The notes below the pieces were generated by a model that was not told where the DNA came from, did no database searches, and saw only the letters and a list, made by a program, of their open reading frames with translations. From JADJGC01 sp964617645 (lineage in GTDB: Bacteria; Zixibacteria; MSB-5A5; CAIYYT01), in assembly GCA_964617645.1 (NCBI GenBank), contig CAZTYE010000002.1, forward strand, positions 310,001-374,000: a stretch of DNA of 64,000 bases. The letters run 5' to 3'. Made by a program: the position numbers and the translations under genes. Shown in pieces: positions 8,584-17,729 of the stretch. Positions within the stretch are counted from its first letter, which is position 1, and each line of letters begins with the position of its first letter.

Positions 8584-8976
8584 TTACTCGGAGTGTGCGA
8601 GCGCCCGGTTGACGACCTGCGATAGCTCGTCGATCGGTGACGGCTTCTGCAGCACTCCCTTGACGCCGTAGGCGGCAGGGTCGAAGTGGCTTTGATCAAG
8701 TAGAGTTCCGGTATTCAGCAAAATCGGGAGGGTAGGCTGCCGAGCATGAAGAACGGCTGCAAGAGCCAGACCATTCATTTCCGGCATGATGTAGTCGATG
8801 ATCGCCAGTGCGAATTTCGACGCGGAAGCTTCGACGAGGACAATGGCCTGCGACGGCAAGGTACAGACGACCACTGCGAATCCGAGCCGTTCAAGCTGTT
8901 TGCCGAGAACCCGCGTGATTAATTCCTCATCGTCCACGACGAGGATAGTCCCGGAATTCGGGTTGAGTTGATTCAT
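8584..8976 (-). CDS. Single-domain response regulator (receiver only)
   Basis: The 130-aa protein is a bare CheY-like receiver. It has acidic pair D15/D16 (VVDDEE), phospho-acceptor D61 (AIIDYIMPEMNG), T89 and K111 (LQKP), so all catalytic positions are present. It has no output domain, so it probably signals by protein contact. AAAGGGGAA lies just before the ATG. The gene follows the HD-GYP gene by 15 bp on the same strand and is likely its partner in an operon. A cognate histidine kinase is not in the window. Confidence 0.92.
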   Translation of the reverse strand: MNQLNPNSGTILVVDDEELITRVLGKQLERLGFAVVVCTLPSQAIVLVEASASKFALAIIDYIMPEMNGLALAAVLHARQPTLPILLNTGTLLDQSHFDPAAYGVKGVLQKPSPIDELSQVVNRALAHSE

Positions 8977-8991
8977 GATTTCCCCTTTGTC

Positions 8992-10455
8992 CTACTGATA
9001 GGACTGCAAGATGTAATTCGACAAGTCCACCGGTAATTCTTCGGGCGCGATCGCGCGCACGATGGAGCGCAAGGGCCGGCCTTGCCGGTCACGCTCGGTC
9101 AGGTCGATTTCTTCTGCCATCTCGTACAACTGAAATAGATCTCCAATAATTTTGACGCGTGGACGGAAAAAATCGTGCGCGCTGCGCCCGATCGCGACCG
9201 CCAAACGGCTGTCATCAAGTAACAGCAAGGTCCCCGGCGGGTAAACCGACACCGCGCGAACGAAAAGACGAAGCAGGTGCGGGTCGAATTTCGACCCGGA
9301 TTTTTCCAGCATCGTCCGGAGTACGTGCTCCGGCGAGACGGCTTCCTTGCGGTAAGCGCGGCCGGACGTCAGCGCGTCGAAGACATCGCAAATGGCGACG
9401 ATCCGGCTGTAAAGATTGATGTCGCGCCGGAATTTCATGATCGGATAACCGGAGCCGTCGAGATTGAAATGATGCTCGAACGCCACAATCATTGCGCGCG
9501 CGCTTTTGTCGTCAAACGGCATCGTCTTGGCAAGGGCGAGCACGCCGTAAGTCGGGTGGCGGCGAACCAAATCCCAATCGGCGTCGGTAAATTCGCTTTG
9601 TTTGTTCAGTACTTCGATCGGCAACTCGGTTTTTCCGATGTCGTGAAACAGCGCGGCAAAACCCAAAACCGCCAGCTCCGACTTGCTTAGCCGGAGCGCC
9701 GAGCCCAGACAGATCGAATAGACGCAGACATTCGCGGAATGATGGAAAGTGTAAGCATCGTGATTCCGGAGCAGGGTAAGTTCGACGAGGTAACGATCGT
9801 CGGCGATTACCTGGTCGACCAGCGCCTGCAGCACGCGCGTCGTCTTGCGCAAACTCACGGCTTGATTACTGCCGATGGAAGCGATGACGTTCTTTAGATT
9901 CGTGATGGCCGAGAAGAACGTCTTCTTGGCAAACATCCGCTTCTGGCGGTCTTCATCGGCCTGCGTCGAATCCTCGCTCACCAAGGGCAGCGGCTCGATG
10001 GCTTCGATTTGCGCGCTGTCAAAGCGCGTTCGGACGACGTGATACCCCGAGGACCCCGTTTGTTCGAGGTCATTGAGAATCCGAGCCAGCGCGCGCAGAT
10101 CATCGGCGCCGACACCGAGATCGATCATGAGACCGGAAATCCCGAGCTTTTGGAGAAGCTGCAGCAATTGACCGGCGCTGGACTCGGCATCGTAATCGGC
10201 GCGGATGCGCACGGAATTATAGAAGAGATATCCGGAGAGCGCCTGGAGCGTAAGATCGCCGTAAAGGCGCAGTTGGTCGAGGATGAGATCGGAAAGACCG
10301 ATAAGCTGGAGCTTGTAGTTGTTATTGTCCGCGTCGTAGAGGCGGGCGGTTTTCAGGAAGATGATCAATTGGTTGATCAGCAACCGTCCGTTTTGCAGAC
10401 ACTCAGCTTCTTCCGCCGGCGTCATTGCGCGCTCGCGCTTCAGAGCCTCAGACAC
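8992..10455 (-). CDS. HD-GYP domain phosphodiesterase, likely cyclic-di-GMP
   Basis: The 487-aa product starts at a GTG that overlaps the upstream stop by eight bases and follows GGAGG by six bases. A longer open frame to 10809 exists, but its extra 118 residues are an antisense-like shadow of the upstream gene. The first 170 residues are helical and unassigned. The HD-GYP domain lies in the second half, with HH at 238-239, HDIGK at 271-275, HH at 328-329 and GSGYP at 334-338. HD-GYP enzymes hydrolyse cyclic-di-GMP or related dinucleotides. It forms an operon with a HEAT protein upstream and a receiver protein downstream. Confidence 0.92.
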   Translation of the reverse strand: MSEALKRERAMTPAEEAECLQNGRLLINQLIIFLKTARLYDADNNNYKLQLIGLSDLILDQLRLYGDLTLQALSGYLFYNSVRIRADYDAESSAGQLLQLLQKLGISGLMIDLGVGADDLRALARILNDLEQTGSSGYHVVRTRFDSAQIEAIEPLPLVSEDSTQADEDRQKRMFAKKTFFSAITNLKNVIASIGSNQAVSLRKTTRVLQALVDQVIADDRYLVELTLLRNHDAYTFHHSANVCVYSICLGSALRLSKSELAVLGFAALFHDIGKTELPIEVLNKQSEFTDADWDLVRRHPTYGVLALAKTMPFDDKSARAMIVAFEHHFNLDGSGYPIMKFRRDINLYSRIVAICDVFDALTSGRAYRKEAVSPEHVLRTMLEKSGSKFDPHLLRLFVRAVSVYPPGTLLLLDDSRLAVAIGRSAHDFFRPRVKIIGDLFQLYEMAEEIDLTERDRQGRPLRSIVRAIAPEELPVDLSNYILQSYQ

Positions 10456-12187
10456 GTCGGGCCTCCAAGTTATTGCGCCGCTGTGCCAGCGCTTTGCGCG
10501 CTCCTGCCGCCAACGTCGGGCGGTTGTCGTTGGCAAGGCGATCCAGAAATTCGTCCACTCCCGGCGCGACTGCGAACTGCAGCGCCTGAGTTGCCGCCTC
10601 CTGCAGTCGCAACAATCGCGCTTTGTTGAATACGGTTGTCCGGCCGATAATCTCTTTGCATAACTCGACAGCCGATTCGGCGCCACAGCCAACCGCCGCC
10701 TGCAAGAGCTGACGGATTTCGCCGATCGGCCGGTCGGCAAATTCTTTGGCGCGAATGATCTTTTCGAGGCCGAGAAAGGCGGTCGGCACGCTCGAGCGGG
10801 CAAGCTCATTCAGGGCCATTGTGCGTAGTCGTTCGACGGAATCGTTGAGAAATGCCAGAAGAATCTCGGCAGCCTTCTCGCCACCGACCTTTGCCGCCGC
10901 TTTGATGACTTCGGCGCGAACCCGCTCGTCGACGTGCTTTGCGGCTTTTGCCAGATATGACAGTGCCGCTGCCGTCTTCATCTCGCCCAGTACCCAGACC
11001 ACATTGCGAACAACGTACCAGCGGCTGTCGAAGACGGCGCCGCCCAGGATATCGATTTTCTCACGGCCCTTCCTGACCAGGACATCGCAAGCGACGCGCC
11101 GGGCCGGATAGAAGTTCAATTCCCCGAGCATCCAGATCAGATTTTGTAACGCCTCCCAACCGAGCAAATCGAGAAATTCTGCGACGGCTTCCAGCGGCGC
11201 GTCTTCGCGCTTGTTGAGCGCGGCGGTGACCATTTTGATTCGCACCGAATCGCCGCTGCGGTCGGAAAACTCCTGCAGCCGCTTGCGAGCCGCGGCGCTG
11301 TCGATCAGATCGGATTCCAGCAGCGAACGCACCTTGACAACGATGCGGGTGACCACGGCGAAACGTCCCTCTTCGATCAGTCGATCATACGCCGTCTGAA
11401 GCGCCTCCAGTGTCAGCCGGAGTTCGGACGCGTGATTGACATCGGCGCAGAGCTGAAGCAGCAGATCGATGACTTCGGCCTTGATTTCCTTGAGCCGATC
11501 CTGCTGGACCGCGGCCGTGAGATGGCGGATGTCGTCGCTGTTCATCTGTTCAATCGAACCAAACGCGTCGCTGATGCGCTGTTGCTGTTCGGCTACCAGC
11601 GCTCGCGCTTCGTCGTCGGACTTTGGTTGATAGAGCCGCCGCAGTGGATCCAGATCGGCGCTCGGCGGCGGCGCGGCCTGTTCGGCAAGATCAACCTCGC
11701 CGCAAGCGTCGTTCACTTCTGTCGCTTCAAACGAGTCGACCACTTCGTAGCGAATGTTCTCAAACTCCGACTGCCAGAAACAATTGACGATGTCGTGGTC
11801 GGGATTGTCGTCACCGCCGGCGACGAAGGCATCGAAGAGTAGCTCGAGTTCGCGGTTGCTAATCGTCGGCGCGATTTCAATCCAGCGGATGCCGTCGCGG
11901 TGCAGCAGGTGCGCGATGTTCTCGCCGCCGATCTTGCTACGATAGACCACGTCGCCGTCCGTTTCGAGCGAATCGACCGATACGCGCACCGCCAGATGTG
12001 TCGCCAGCTCAAAGTAGCGGTGGACTTGATCGAAAAAGGTCTGCTTGAATTGTCGCGGTATGGGATGCTCGGCGGGATATTGTCGCGCTGCCCGCACGCC
12101 GCGCGCGAGCGTGACGAACAGCTCGCGGAGCACGGCGACTTCGCCGACGCTGTATGCAAACCGGTTGTGCTGTTGTAAGTGATCCAT
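10448..12187 (-). CDS. HEAT-repeat scaffold protein
   Basis: The 579-aa protein is cytoplasmic, with no signal peptide or membrane segment. Residues from about 330 onward form successive HEAT-type helix pairs (NLIWMLGELNFYPARRVACDVLV, VRNVVWVLGEMKTAAALSYLAKAA, RVRAEVIKAAAKVGGEKAAEILLAFL). This is a curved protein-binding surface. The N-terminal half begins with a helical segment (ELFVTLARGVRAARQYPAEHP), and its function is unknown. The same opening style (LFLKTARLYDADNN-like) appears in the overlapping downstream HD-GYP protein, so the two N-termini may be related. The 8-bp overlap with the HD-GYP gene implies coupled translation and a joint role in nucleotide second-messenger signalling. Confidence 0.8.
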   Translation of the reverse strand: MDHLQQHNRFAYSVGEVAVLRELFVTLARGVRAARQYPAEHPIPRQFKQTFFDQVHRYFELATHLAVRVSVDSLETDGDVVYRSKIGGENIAHLLHRDGIRWIEIAPTISNRELELLFDAFVAGGDDNPDHDIVNCFWQSEFENIRYEVVDSFEATEVNDACGEVDLAEQAAPPPSADLDPLRRLYQPKSDDEARALVAEQQQRISDAFGSIEQMNSDDIRHLTAAVQQDRLKEIKAEVIDLLLQLCADVNHASELRLTLEALQTAYDRLIEEGRFAVVTRIVVKVRSLLESDLIDSAAARKRLQEFSDRSGDSVRIKMVTAALNKREDAPLEAVAEFLDLLGWEALQNLIWMLGELNFYPARRVACDVLVRKGREKIDILGGAVFDSRWYVVRNVVWVLGEMKTAAALSYLAKAAKHVDERVRAEVIKAAAKVGGEKAAEILLAFLNDSVERLRTMALNELARSSVPTAFLGLEKIIRAKEFADRPIGEIRQLLQAAVGCGAESAVELCKEIIGRTTVFNKARLLRLQEAATQALQFAVAPGVDEFLDRLANDNRPTLAAGARKALAQRRNNLEARRV

Positions 12188-12280
12188 AACCGCTTTCGGG
12201 ACGTTTCGATTGAAATCGTCAAAGTCGAAAGGGCGCTTTAGCTTTGCGAATCGAAGTTGGAGGGTTTGAGTTTTCGATGT

Positions 12281-13192
12281 TTACTTTTGAATCAGACGCG
12301 CGAGTTTTCCGTCGACTGCCGCGAGCTGCCGGCGCGCCGATGCGTAATCGGCTTGGAGCAGCTGCATGCAAATCGCCGTCTTGACTTCGCCATGCGCACG
12401 GTTGAGCAGGCGGCCGGCGGCGGGATAATCGACACCGAGTGTCTCAACGAGAATGCGCCGCGAGCGCTCACGCAATTTGGCGGAAGTTGCCCGCAGGTCG
12501 ACCATCAGGTTGCCGTAGCACTTTCCGATCTGAACCATCGCCGCTGTGCTAATCATGTTCAGAACCAATTTGCAGGCGGTGCCGGCCTTCATGCGCGTTG
12601 AGCCGGTGAGCAATTCCGCTCCGAGGATGGGAGTGATGACAACATCGACAAACGGCGGCGGCGCGGCCACCGAGTTGCAGGCGATCAGCGCGGTCGCGGC
12701 GCCGCGGTCTTTGGCGCGCCGGAGAATGGCCAGCGGATATGGCGTTCTACCGGAGGCGGCGATACCGATCACGGTGTCCCGGTCTGACGGACGAAGTTTG
12801 TCGATGTCGCGGCGCGCGGCGCGGACGTCGTCCTCCACACCTTCCCGCGAACGCACCAGCGTCTGGCGGCCGCCGGCGATGATTCCCTGAACCATCCGCG
12901 GCGACACGCCAAATGTCGGTGGGCATTCAGCGGCGTCGAGCACTCCGAGCCGCCCGGAAGTTCCGGCGCCGGCATAGAGCAGGCGGCCGCCCTGGCGAAA
13001 GGAACTCACAACCAGCGCGACGGCGCACTCGATCTGGGGAATGACCGCGGCCACGGCCTGTGGCACCTTTCGGTCTTCGCGATTGATCAGCCTGAGAATT
13101 TGGCCGACCGATAGGCGGTCAAGACGCGCTGATTGAGGATTGCGCGCTTCGGTGGTCAACGACTGCAGATGATCAAAGAGCCGTCGCCCCAT
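12281..13192 (-). CDS. murQ: N-acetylmuramic acid 6-phosphate etherase
   Basis: This 303-aa SIS-domain enzyme shows the family signatures TTEARNP, YAGAGTSGRLGVLDAAECPPTFG and IGIAASGRTPY. It also has STRMKAGTACKLVLNMIS and the C-terminal helical NRAHGEVKTAICMQL segment. MurQ cleaves the lactyl ether of MurNAc-6-phosphate to give GlcNAc-6-phosphate and lactate during peptidoglycan recycling. No other recycling gene (anmK, nagZ, murP) is adjacent. The start lies five bases after the stop of an upstream lipoprotein gene, so the two may share a transcript. Confidence 0.96.
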   Translation of the reverse strand: MGRRLFDHLQSLTTEARNPQSARLDRLSVGQILRLINREDRKVPQAVAAVIPQIECAVALVVSSFRQGGRLLYAGAGTSGRLGVLDAAECPPTFGVSPRMVQGIIAGGRQTLVRSREGVEDDVRAARRDIDKLRPSDRDTVIGIAASGRTPYPLAILRRAKDRGAATALIACNSVAAPPPFVDVVITPILGAELLTGSTRMKAGTACKLVLNMISTAAMVQIGKCYGNLMVDLRATSAKLRERSRRILVETLGVDYPAAGRLLNRAHGEVKTAICMQLLQADYASARRQLAAVDGKLARLIQK

Positions 13193-13197
13193 ATAAT

Positions 13198-13965
13198 TTA
13201 GCCGGCGACGGCAACGATGGTCTTGCGCGGACTTATATAGACCGCGCCAATTTGGCCCTTGACGCCGACGCGGTCGACATTCGGCGAGAATACTCCGGTC
13301 GGAATGTCAAAAGGCAATACCGGCGCGTCCTGCGGCTGCGCGATTCGCGAGCAGACCCAGACATTGTAATTTCCGCTCCGATAATCGCCGGCCGAAGTCC
13401 GGAATGCTTCCCGGGAGATTGACCCTTGAGTTCCGGAGAACAATTCAAAGGCGCCGATTGCGCTGTTCGTCGAGGACGCCGGTTTGCAGACGACGAAGTA
13501 ACCGCCGGTCATACCGTCGAAATCCGAAGCATTCCAGCGCAAGTTGACCACATCGGTGGAAGCAAATACTTGATTGTCCGGCAGTTGGTTGAAGTCAAAA
13601 GTAAACGTGTCGGGCACGACGACCAAGAAGCGGAACTGGAAGTTCTCGAGCGGAGTGGTAACTTCGATCACAGAAGTATCCGACAAGTCAACCGGCTCGA
13701 AGTTGGACTGATAGGTTCCGTCGCCATTCGACCTCACCCCCAGAGTGTCGACCTTGACCACCGCCGAGATGTAAGCCGTATTGTTCCGCTTGACCGTGAA
13801 GTAGGCGCTCACCAAACCGGTTTCGCCGTTGCGCGCCAGTAATCCGTTGATTTCCCACTCCGACGTCGGATCCCCCTGCGTCGAGCTATCGCCGCAGCCG
13901 GCCAAGATGGCGGTCAGCAGAAACAAGGATGCGACAGTGAAAACTGAGTTACGTGCAAATTTCAT
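13198..13965 (-). CDS. Lipoprotein of unknown function
   Basis: The 255-aa product starts at ATG 13965, which gives a clean lipoprotein signal peptide. A short basic start (MKFARN) leads into a hydrophobic core and lipobox ILAGC, with the modified cysteine at position 24. The mature part is beta-rich and acidic-polar, with no recognised domain. Repeated strand motifs such as FQFRFLVVVPDTFTFDFNQL suggest an extracellular beta-sandwich. It probably sits on the outer or inner membrane. It is followed by murQ after five bases, though a functional link is not evident. Confidence 0.7.
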   Translation of the reverse strand: MKFARNSVFTVASLFLLTAILAGCGDSSTQGDPTSEWEINGLLARNGETGLVSAYFTVKRNNTAYISAVVKVDTLGVRSNGDGTYQSNFEPVDLSDTSVIEVTTPLENFQFRFLVVVPDTFTFDFNQLPDNQVFASTDVVNLRWNASDFDGMTGGYFVVCKPASSTNSAIGAFELFSGTQGSISREAFRTSAGDYRSGNYNVWVCSRIAQPQDAPVLPFDIPTGVFSPNVDRVGVKGQIGAVYISPRKTIVAVAG

Positions 13966-14094
13966 ATATCCGTTACCTGTCTGGTTATTTTCGCGATCTC
14001 TGCAGTTATCGACATCACCTGCCCCGTTCTGAAACACTTTAATGACTACGGGACACCGGGATCAACAATAACATTTTTCTCGGACATTCCCCGT

Positions 14095-14751
14095 CTACGG
14101 CTTGGTGACGCCGTCGATCACGGCGCGATCCAACACCCATGAACCGTCGTAGACCATCCCGATGCCACGAGCATAGAGTTCGCTATAGGCGACCGGATTG
14201 ATTTCGCTGCTTCCGTCTTTGAAATAAAGCGTGTCACTGTAGGCATAATCAAGCCTGATGCAACTATCGACGGTTTTCCCGGCCACTCGGCGACTGACGT
14301 ATCCGGCGAAAGTCAGCGTGCCGCCGGTACGCACCGAGTCGAGATCGGACTCGTACGCTTCGCCGACTCGTCCCAGCGCACTGAAGCGATAAGGTTCATC
14401 TTTCACCAAATCAAACGGAATTTGCAGCGGCGGCTCGAACCAGAGGAACCCTTCAAACAAATGCTGGGCAAACCGCTCTGCGGTTATTGACCAGGCCTGA
14501 TCGGTTTCCCGTCCGAGAAGCACACGCCTGCAAGTGTAGCCGTTGATAACGGTGTCACCTTCGATCTTCCGGACAAAATTGAAGTCTTCGTAATACCATG
14601 TGTCGCCTTCGTGAGTCGGGAAATACTCGGCAGCGGCGCGAATTTGCACTTTCGGATCCGGATCTGGACCTTTGCCGGAACAGGATAGCAGCAGAATTGT
14701 CAATATTCCGCAGCTTAGACATGCAATTCTGGGGGATATGTTCAATTTCAT
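14095..14751 (-). CDS. Lipoprotein of unknown function
   Basis: The start at ATG 14751 produces a 218-aa precursor with a hydrophobic signal and lipobox LLLSC (cysteine 24), preceded by GGGTGAAG. The mature domain contains a YFPTHEGDTWYYEDFNF motif. Such "FP...GDTW.Y" openings recur in secreted proteins of FCB-type candidate phyla, followed by several antiparallel strands. No catalytic motif is visible. The gene lies divergent from the M20 amidohydrolase, with 144 bp between the starts. Confidence 0.7.
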   Translation of the reverse strand: MKLNISPRIACLSCGILTILLLSCSGKGPDPDPKVQIRAAAEYFPTHEGDTWYYEDFNFVRKIEGDTVINGYTCRRVLLGRETDQAWSITAERFAQHLFEGFLWFEPPLQIPFDLVKDEPYRFSALGRVGEAYESDLDSVRTGGTLTFAGYVSRRVAGKTVDSCIRLDYAYSDTLYFKDGSSEINPVAYSELYARGIGMVYDGSWVLDRAVIDGVTKP

Positions 14752-14895
14752 CTTCACCCGCGAAAGAATGGTCTCGGCTTGTTCAAGTATCGTCACAGAA
14801 TTCAACACTCTGCACATCGAGAAGTTTCCGCGATTATCGAGGCCGGAATTTGACCGTAGCGCCGGCCGCGCCAAACGGCTATATTCCCCTGTGTC

Positions 14896-16086
14896 ATGAC
14901 GGACAAACTCCCGGAAACGATCAAAGCGTTAGCGCGAAAGCTCCAGCCGCGGGCGGTTCGACTGCGGCGCCAATTACATCAAATTCCCGAAATCGCCTGG
15001 GAGGAACACGAAACATCGGCACTGCTGAAGAGCATTCTGAAGGCGGATTCAATCCCATTCCGGGCTGCGGCGAAAACCGGGCTGATTGCCGAAATCAGGA
15101 GCGGCTCAGGCCGTTGCGTCGCGATTCGCACCGATATCGACGCCCTGCCGATCACCGAAGAGACCGGATTACCCTACAAGTCGCGACATCCGGGCCGCAT
15201 GCACGCCTGCGGGCATGATGTGCACATGGCAACCGTCACGACCGCCGCCATGATCGTCAATCGCATGCGCGGCGAATTCTCCGGCACCGTGCGCTTTCTT
15301 TACCAGCCGTCCGAAGAAGAACCACCCGGCGGCGCGCAGGCGCTGATTGCGGCGGGAGCGCTCGAAAGACCACGAGTTGACATGATCCTCGGTCTGCATG
15401 TCCAGCCATTTTATCCGACGGGAACGATCGCCGTTCGTGATGGCGCATTCTTCGCCGGTGTTGTCGACTTCAATGTTGAGATCATCGGCAAAGGCGGTCA
15501 TGGCGCACTGCCCCATCTGGCCGTCGACCCGATTGTTTGCGCAGCGCAAATCGTCACCGCAATGCAGTCGATTGTGGCGCGCAGCGTCAATCCGTTTGAA
15601 CCGGCGGTCATCACCATTGGTAAGATTGAAGGTGGTACAGCACGAAACGTCATCCCGCCGAGTTGTCGCCTTTTTGGAACCGCGCGCGCGCAGAACAAAC
15701 GGACACTGCAATTGCTCAAATCCCGTATCGATTCCGTAGCCAAGAGCGCGGCTGCGGCGGCCGGCTGCCGCGTTGTGATCGACTACATATCCGGCTACCC
15801 ACCGTTGATTAACCACCCCATGGCCAACGAGTACATCGTCAAAGCCGCGCAGTCGATCATCGGCCGCCGCCGCATCGCCAAAGTGGAAGAACCGACCATG
15901 GGCGGCGAAGACTTCGCACGTTATCTTGAACATGTACCGGGTGCCATGTTCTACTTGGGCGTTGGCAACCCGAAGTTGGGTGTCATGCGGAATTGGCATC
16001 ACCCGCAGTTCCTTGCCGATGATGCCGCCATCGAAACCGGAGCTGCCGTGCTCGCGCAAGCCACGATTGATTTTTTGAATGCGTGA
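14896..16086 (+). CDS. M20D family amidohydrolase (N-acyl amino acid hydrolase type)
   Basis: This 396-aa metallo-hydrolase has the M20D metal site: C105 and H107 in HACGHDVHMA, E140/E141 in YQPSEEE and H168 in LGLHVQP. A C-terminal histidine lies in NWHHPQF. RTDIDALPITEETGLPYKS is also typical. The family removes acyl groups from amino acids (aminoacylase, IAA-conjugate hydrolase and N-acetyldiaminopimelate deacetylase types). A dimerisation insert (GKGGHGALPHLAVDP) is present. No signal peptide is seen, so the enzyme is cytoplasmic. The last eight bases overlap the start of the next gene (ATGCGTGA). The substrate cannot be assigned. Confidence 0.93.
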   Translation: MTDKLPETIKALARKLQPRAVRLRRQLHQIPEIAWEEHETSALLKSILKADSIPFRAAAKTGLIAEIRSGSGRCVAIRTDIDALPITEETGLPYKSRHPGRMHACGHDVHMATVTTAAMIVNRMRGEFSGTVRFLYQPSEEEPPGGAQALIAAGALERPRVDMILGLHVQPFYPTGTIAVRDGAFFAGVVDFNVEIIGKGGHGALPHLAVDPIVCAAQIVTAMQSIVARSVNPFEPAVITIGKIEGGTARNVIPPSCRLFGTARAQNKRTLQLLKSRIDSVAKSAAAAAGCRVVIDYISGYPPLINHPMANEYIVKAAQSIIGRRRIAKVEEPTMGGEDFARYLEHVPGAMFYLGVGNPKLGVMRNWHHPQFLADDAAIETGAAVLAQATIDFLNA

Positions 16087-17569
16087 ATTGGTTTGTCGCC
16101 TCGCGATCCTACTGGTCGGCTTGACAACTGCTGTCAGCGCGCAACGTTTGTTGAATTTCTACGCGCCCGATGACTGGGTGTCATACACCAACACCCGCTT
16201 CATTACGGGAATCGCGCGGGGATTCAACACGGTATATTTTGCCACCAACGGCGGGATTCTCCGCTACGACCGTATCACCGAGCGGTGGTTGCCGCCGCTG
16301 ACCACATCGAGCGGGATGCCCGACAACCGCGTGCGGCGCCTTGCCGTCGATCGTCTGACCGATGAAATTTGGATCGAAACTCCGATCGGCCTCAGCTACT
16401 TTAGTCCGACTTTTGAAGACTGGAGTTCCACCACAGATTTTCCCAATGATAAGGAAGCGAGGACCGCTTTTCGGGCGTCCTCGATGCCGCAATACTTCAC
16501 GCCATTCGGTTACTCGTTTTTCGCGCCGGATCGGCTGCTCGATCGTTATCACCTTGAGTATCGAATTACCCAGTACTTGCAGGATGATGCCGGGATTGCC
16601 TGGCTGGGGATTTGGGGTTTAGGACCGGGGAAAATCGACGATCCAGCCGGGCAGATGGTTTTGTTACCGCAAGGTCCATACGACGACGACATCGCCGATC
16701 TGGAAGTTGTCGACAATGAGATTTGGTTTCTCGGCGGCGGTCTCGGTTTTCCGGGGATGATCAGCGTTTACGACCGCGAAACGCAGGACTGGAATTATTT
16801 CGACTCGCGCCGCGAGCGCGAAATCCTCTCCGATCAATATTACACGATTACTCACGACAAGAGCCGCGTTTGGATCGGCGCCGAAATTGGGCTGATCGAA
16901 TACGACCGCAAGGAACGCAGATTTAGTTCGTACTCCGGTTTTAGCGGCATCTCTGGCGAGCGTGTCACAGCTCTATTGCCGATCAAGAACAACTTGCTCA
17001 TCGGCACCGAACGCGGCGTTTCGATCTTCGATTTGGCGCGCGACTCGATTTACGAAGCCAATACCGCGCTGACGCGTAACCTGCAAATCTACGACTTCGC
17101 GTTGCGGGACACGACGATCTTCGCGGCCTCTGATATTGGTGTTCTCGTTCTGCAATGGGGCGGAAGCGCCTGGCGGCGGCTGCTTCTCGATTCACCGACT
17201 TTGCGTTCGGCGGTCTACGATATCGACGTTGTCGACTCGTTGCTCTACGCGGTCGGTCAGGACGGCGTCGTAGTTGTCAATCTCAATGATCTTTCGTTCA
17301 CGCTGCATGATCGCGTCACTGTTTTTCGCGGCGCGGAGTTGACTTGTCTGTTAGTGCATGAAGGCTTCATTTGGGCGGGCGGCGGCGACGGCGCATTTAG
17401 GTTCAATCCGCGCAAGAGCAACTGGTACCGCTACACGACGCGCGACGGGCTGATCGCACAGCGCGTGCGCTCATTGGCCGCCGATGGCAATCACATTTGG
17501 ATCGGCACCGAAGGTGGCGCGACGCGATTCTTCTGGAAGAACTTCGACCGCTCCGACTGGCTGCAGTAG
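16079..17569 (+). CDS. Secreted beta-propeller protein
   Basis: The 496-aa precursor has a signal peptide (RLAILLVGLTTAVSAQ). The mature protein is made of repeated four-strand blades with W-[IL]-[GE]-[TA] ends (EIWIETPIGLSYF, RVWIGAEIGLIEYDR, HIWIGTEGGATRF). These resemble the two-component-regulator type propeller (YVTN/Reg_prop). Seven or more blades fit the length. No kinase or sorting domain follows, so this is a stand-alone periplasmic or surface propeller, probably binding a ligand or protein. It is translationally coupled to the M20 amidohydrolase by an 8-bp overlap. Confidence 0.8.
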   Translation: MRELVCRLAILLVGLTTAVSAQRLLNFYAPDDWVSYTNTRFITGIARGFNTVYFATNGGILRYDRITERWLPPLTTSSGMPDNRVRRLAVDRLTDEIWIETPIGLSYFSPTFEDWSSTTDFPNDKEARTAFRASSMPQYFTPFGYSFFAPDRLLDRYHLEYRITQYLQDDAGIAWLGIWGLGPGKIDDPAGQMVLLPQGPYDDDIADLEVVDNEIWFLGGGLGFPGMISVYDRETQDWNYFDSRREREILSDQYYTITHDKSRVWIGAEIGLIEYDRKERRFSSYSGFSGISGERVTALLPIKNNLLIGTERGVSIFDLARDSIYEANTALTRNLQIYDFALRDTTIFAASDIGVLVLQWGGSAWRRLLLDSPTLRSAVYDIDVVDSLLYAVGQDGVVVVNLNDLSFTLHDRVTVFRGAELTCLLVHEGFIWAGGGDGAFRFNPRKSNWYRYTTRDGLIAQRVRSLAADGNHIWIGTEGGATRFFWKNFDRSDWLQ

Positions 17570-17729
17570 CGTGAGTTCTCAGCGGCGACGCCTATACCGC
17601 GAATCGACGCAGAATTGGGGCATTGCTGCTATTTGAATGGATAAACTCGCAAAATGGGTAGAAATGTCAGATACCGACTTGACCGATCCGAGCATCGCGC
17701 GTAGATTGTATCGTAGATTGAAAGGTGGA

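Noticed and set aside
10456..10809. 118-residue N-terminal extension of the HD-GYP protein
   Set aside because: It lies wholly within the HEAT gene in another frame, is R/S-rich like a shadow, and a coupled GTG with GGAGG exists at 10455.
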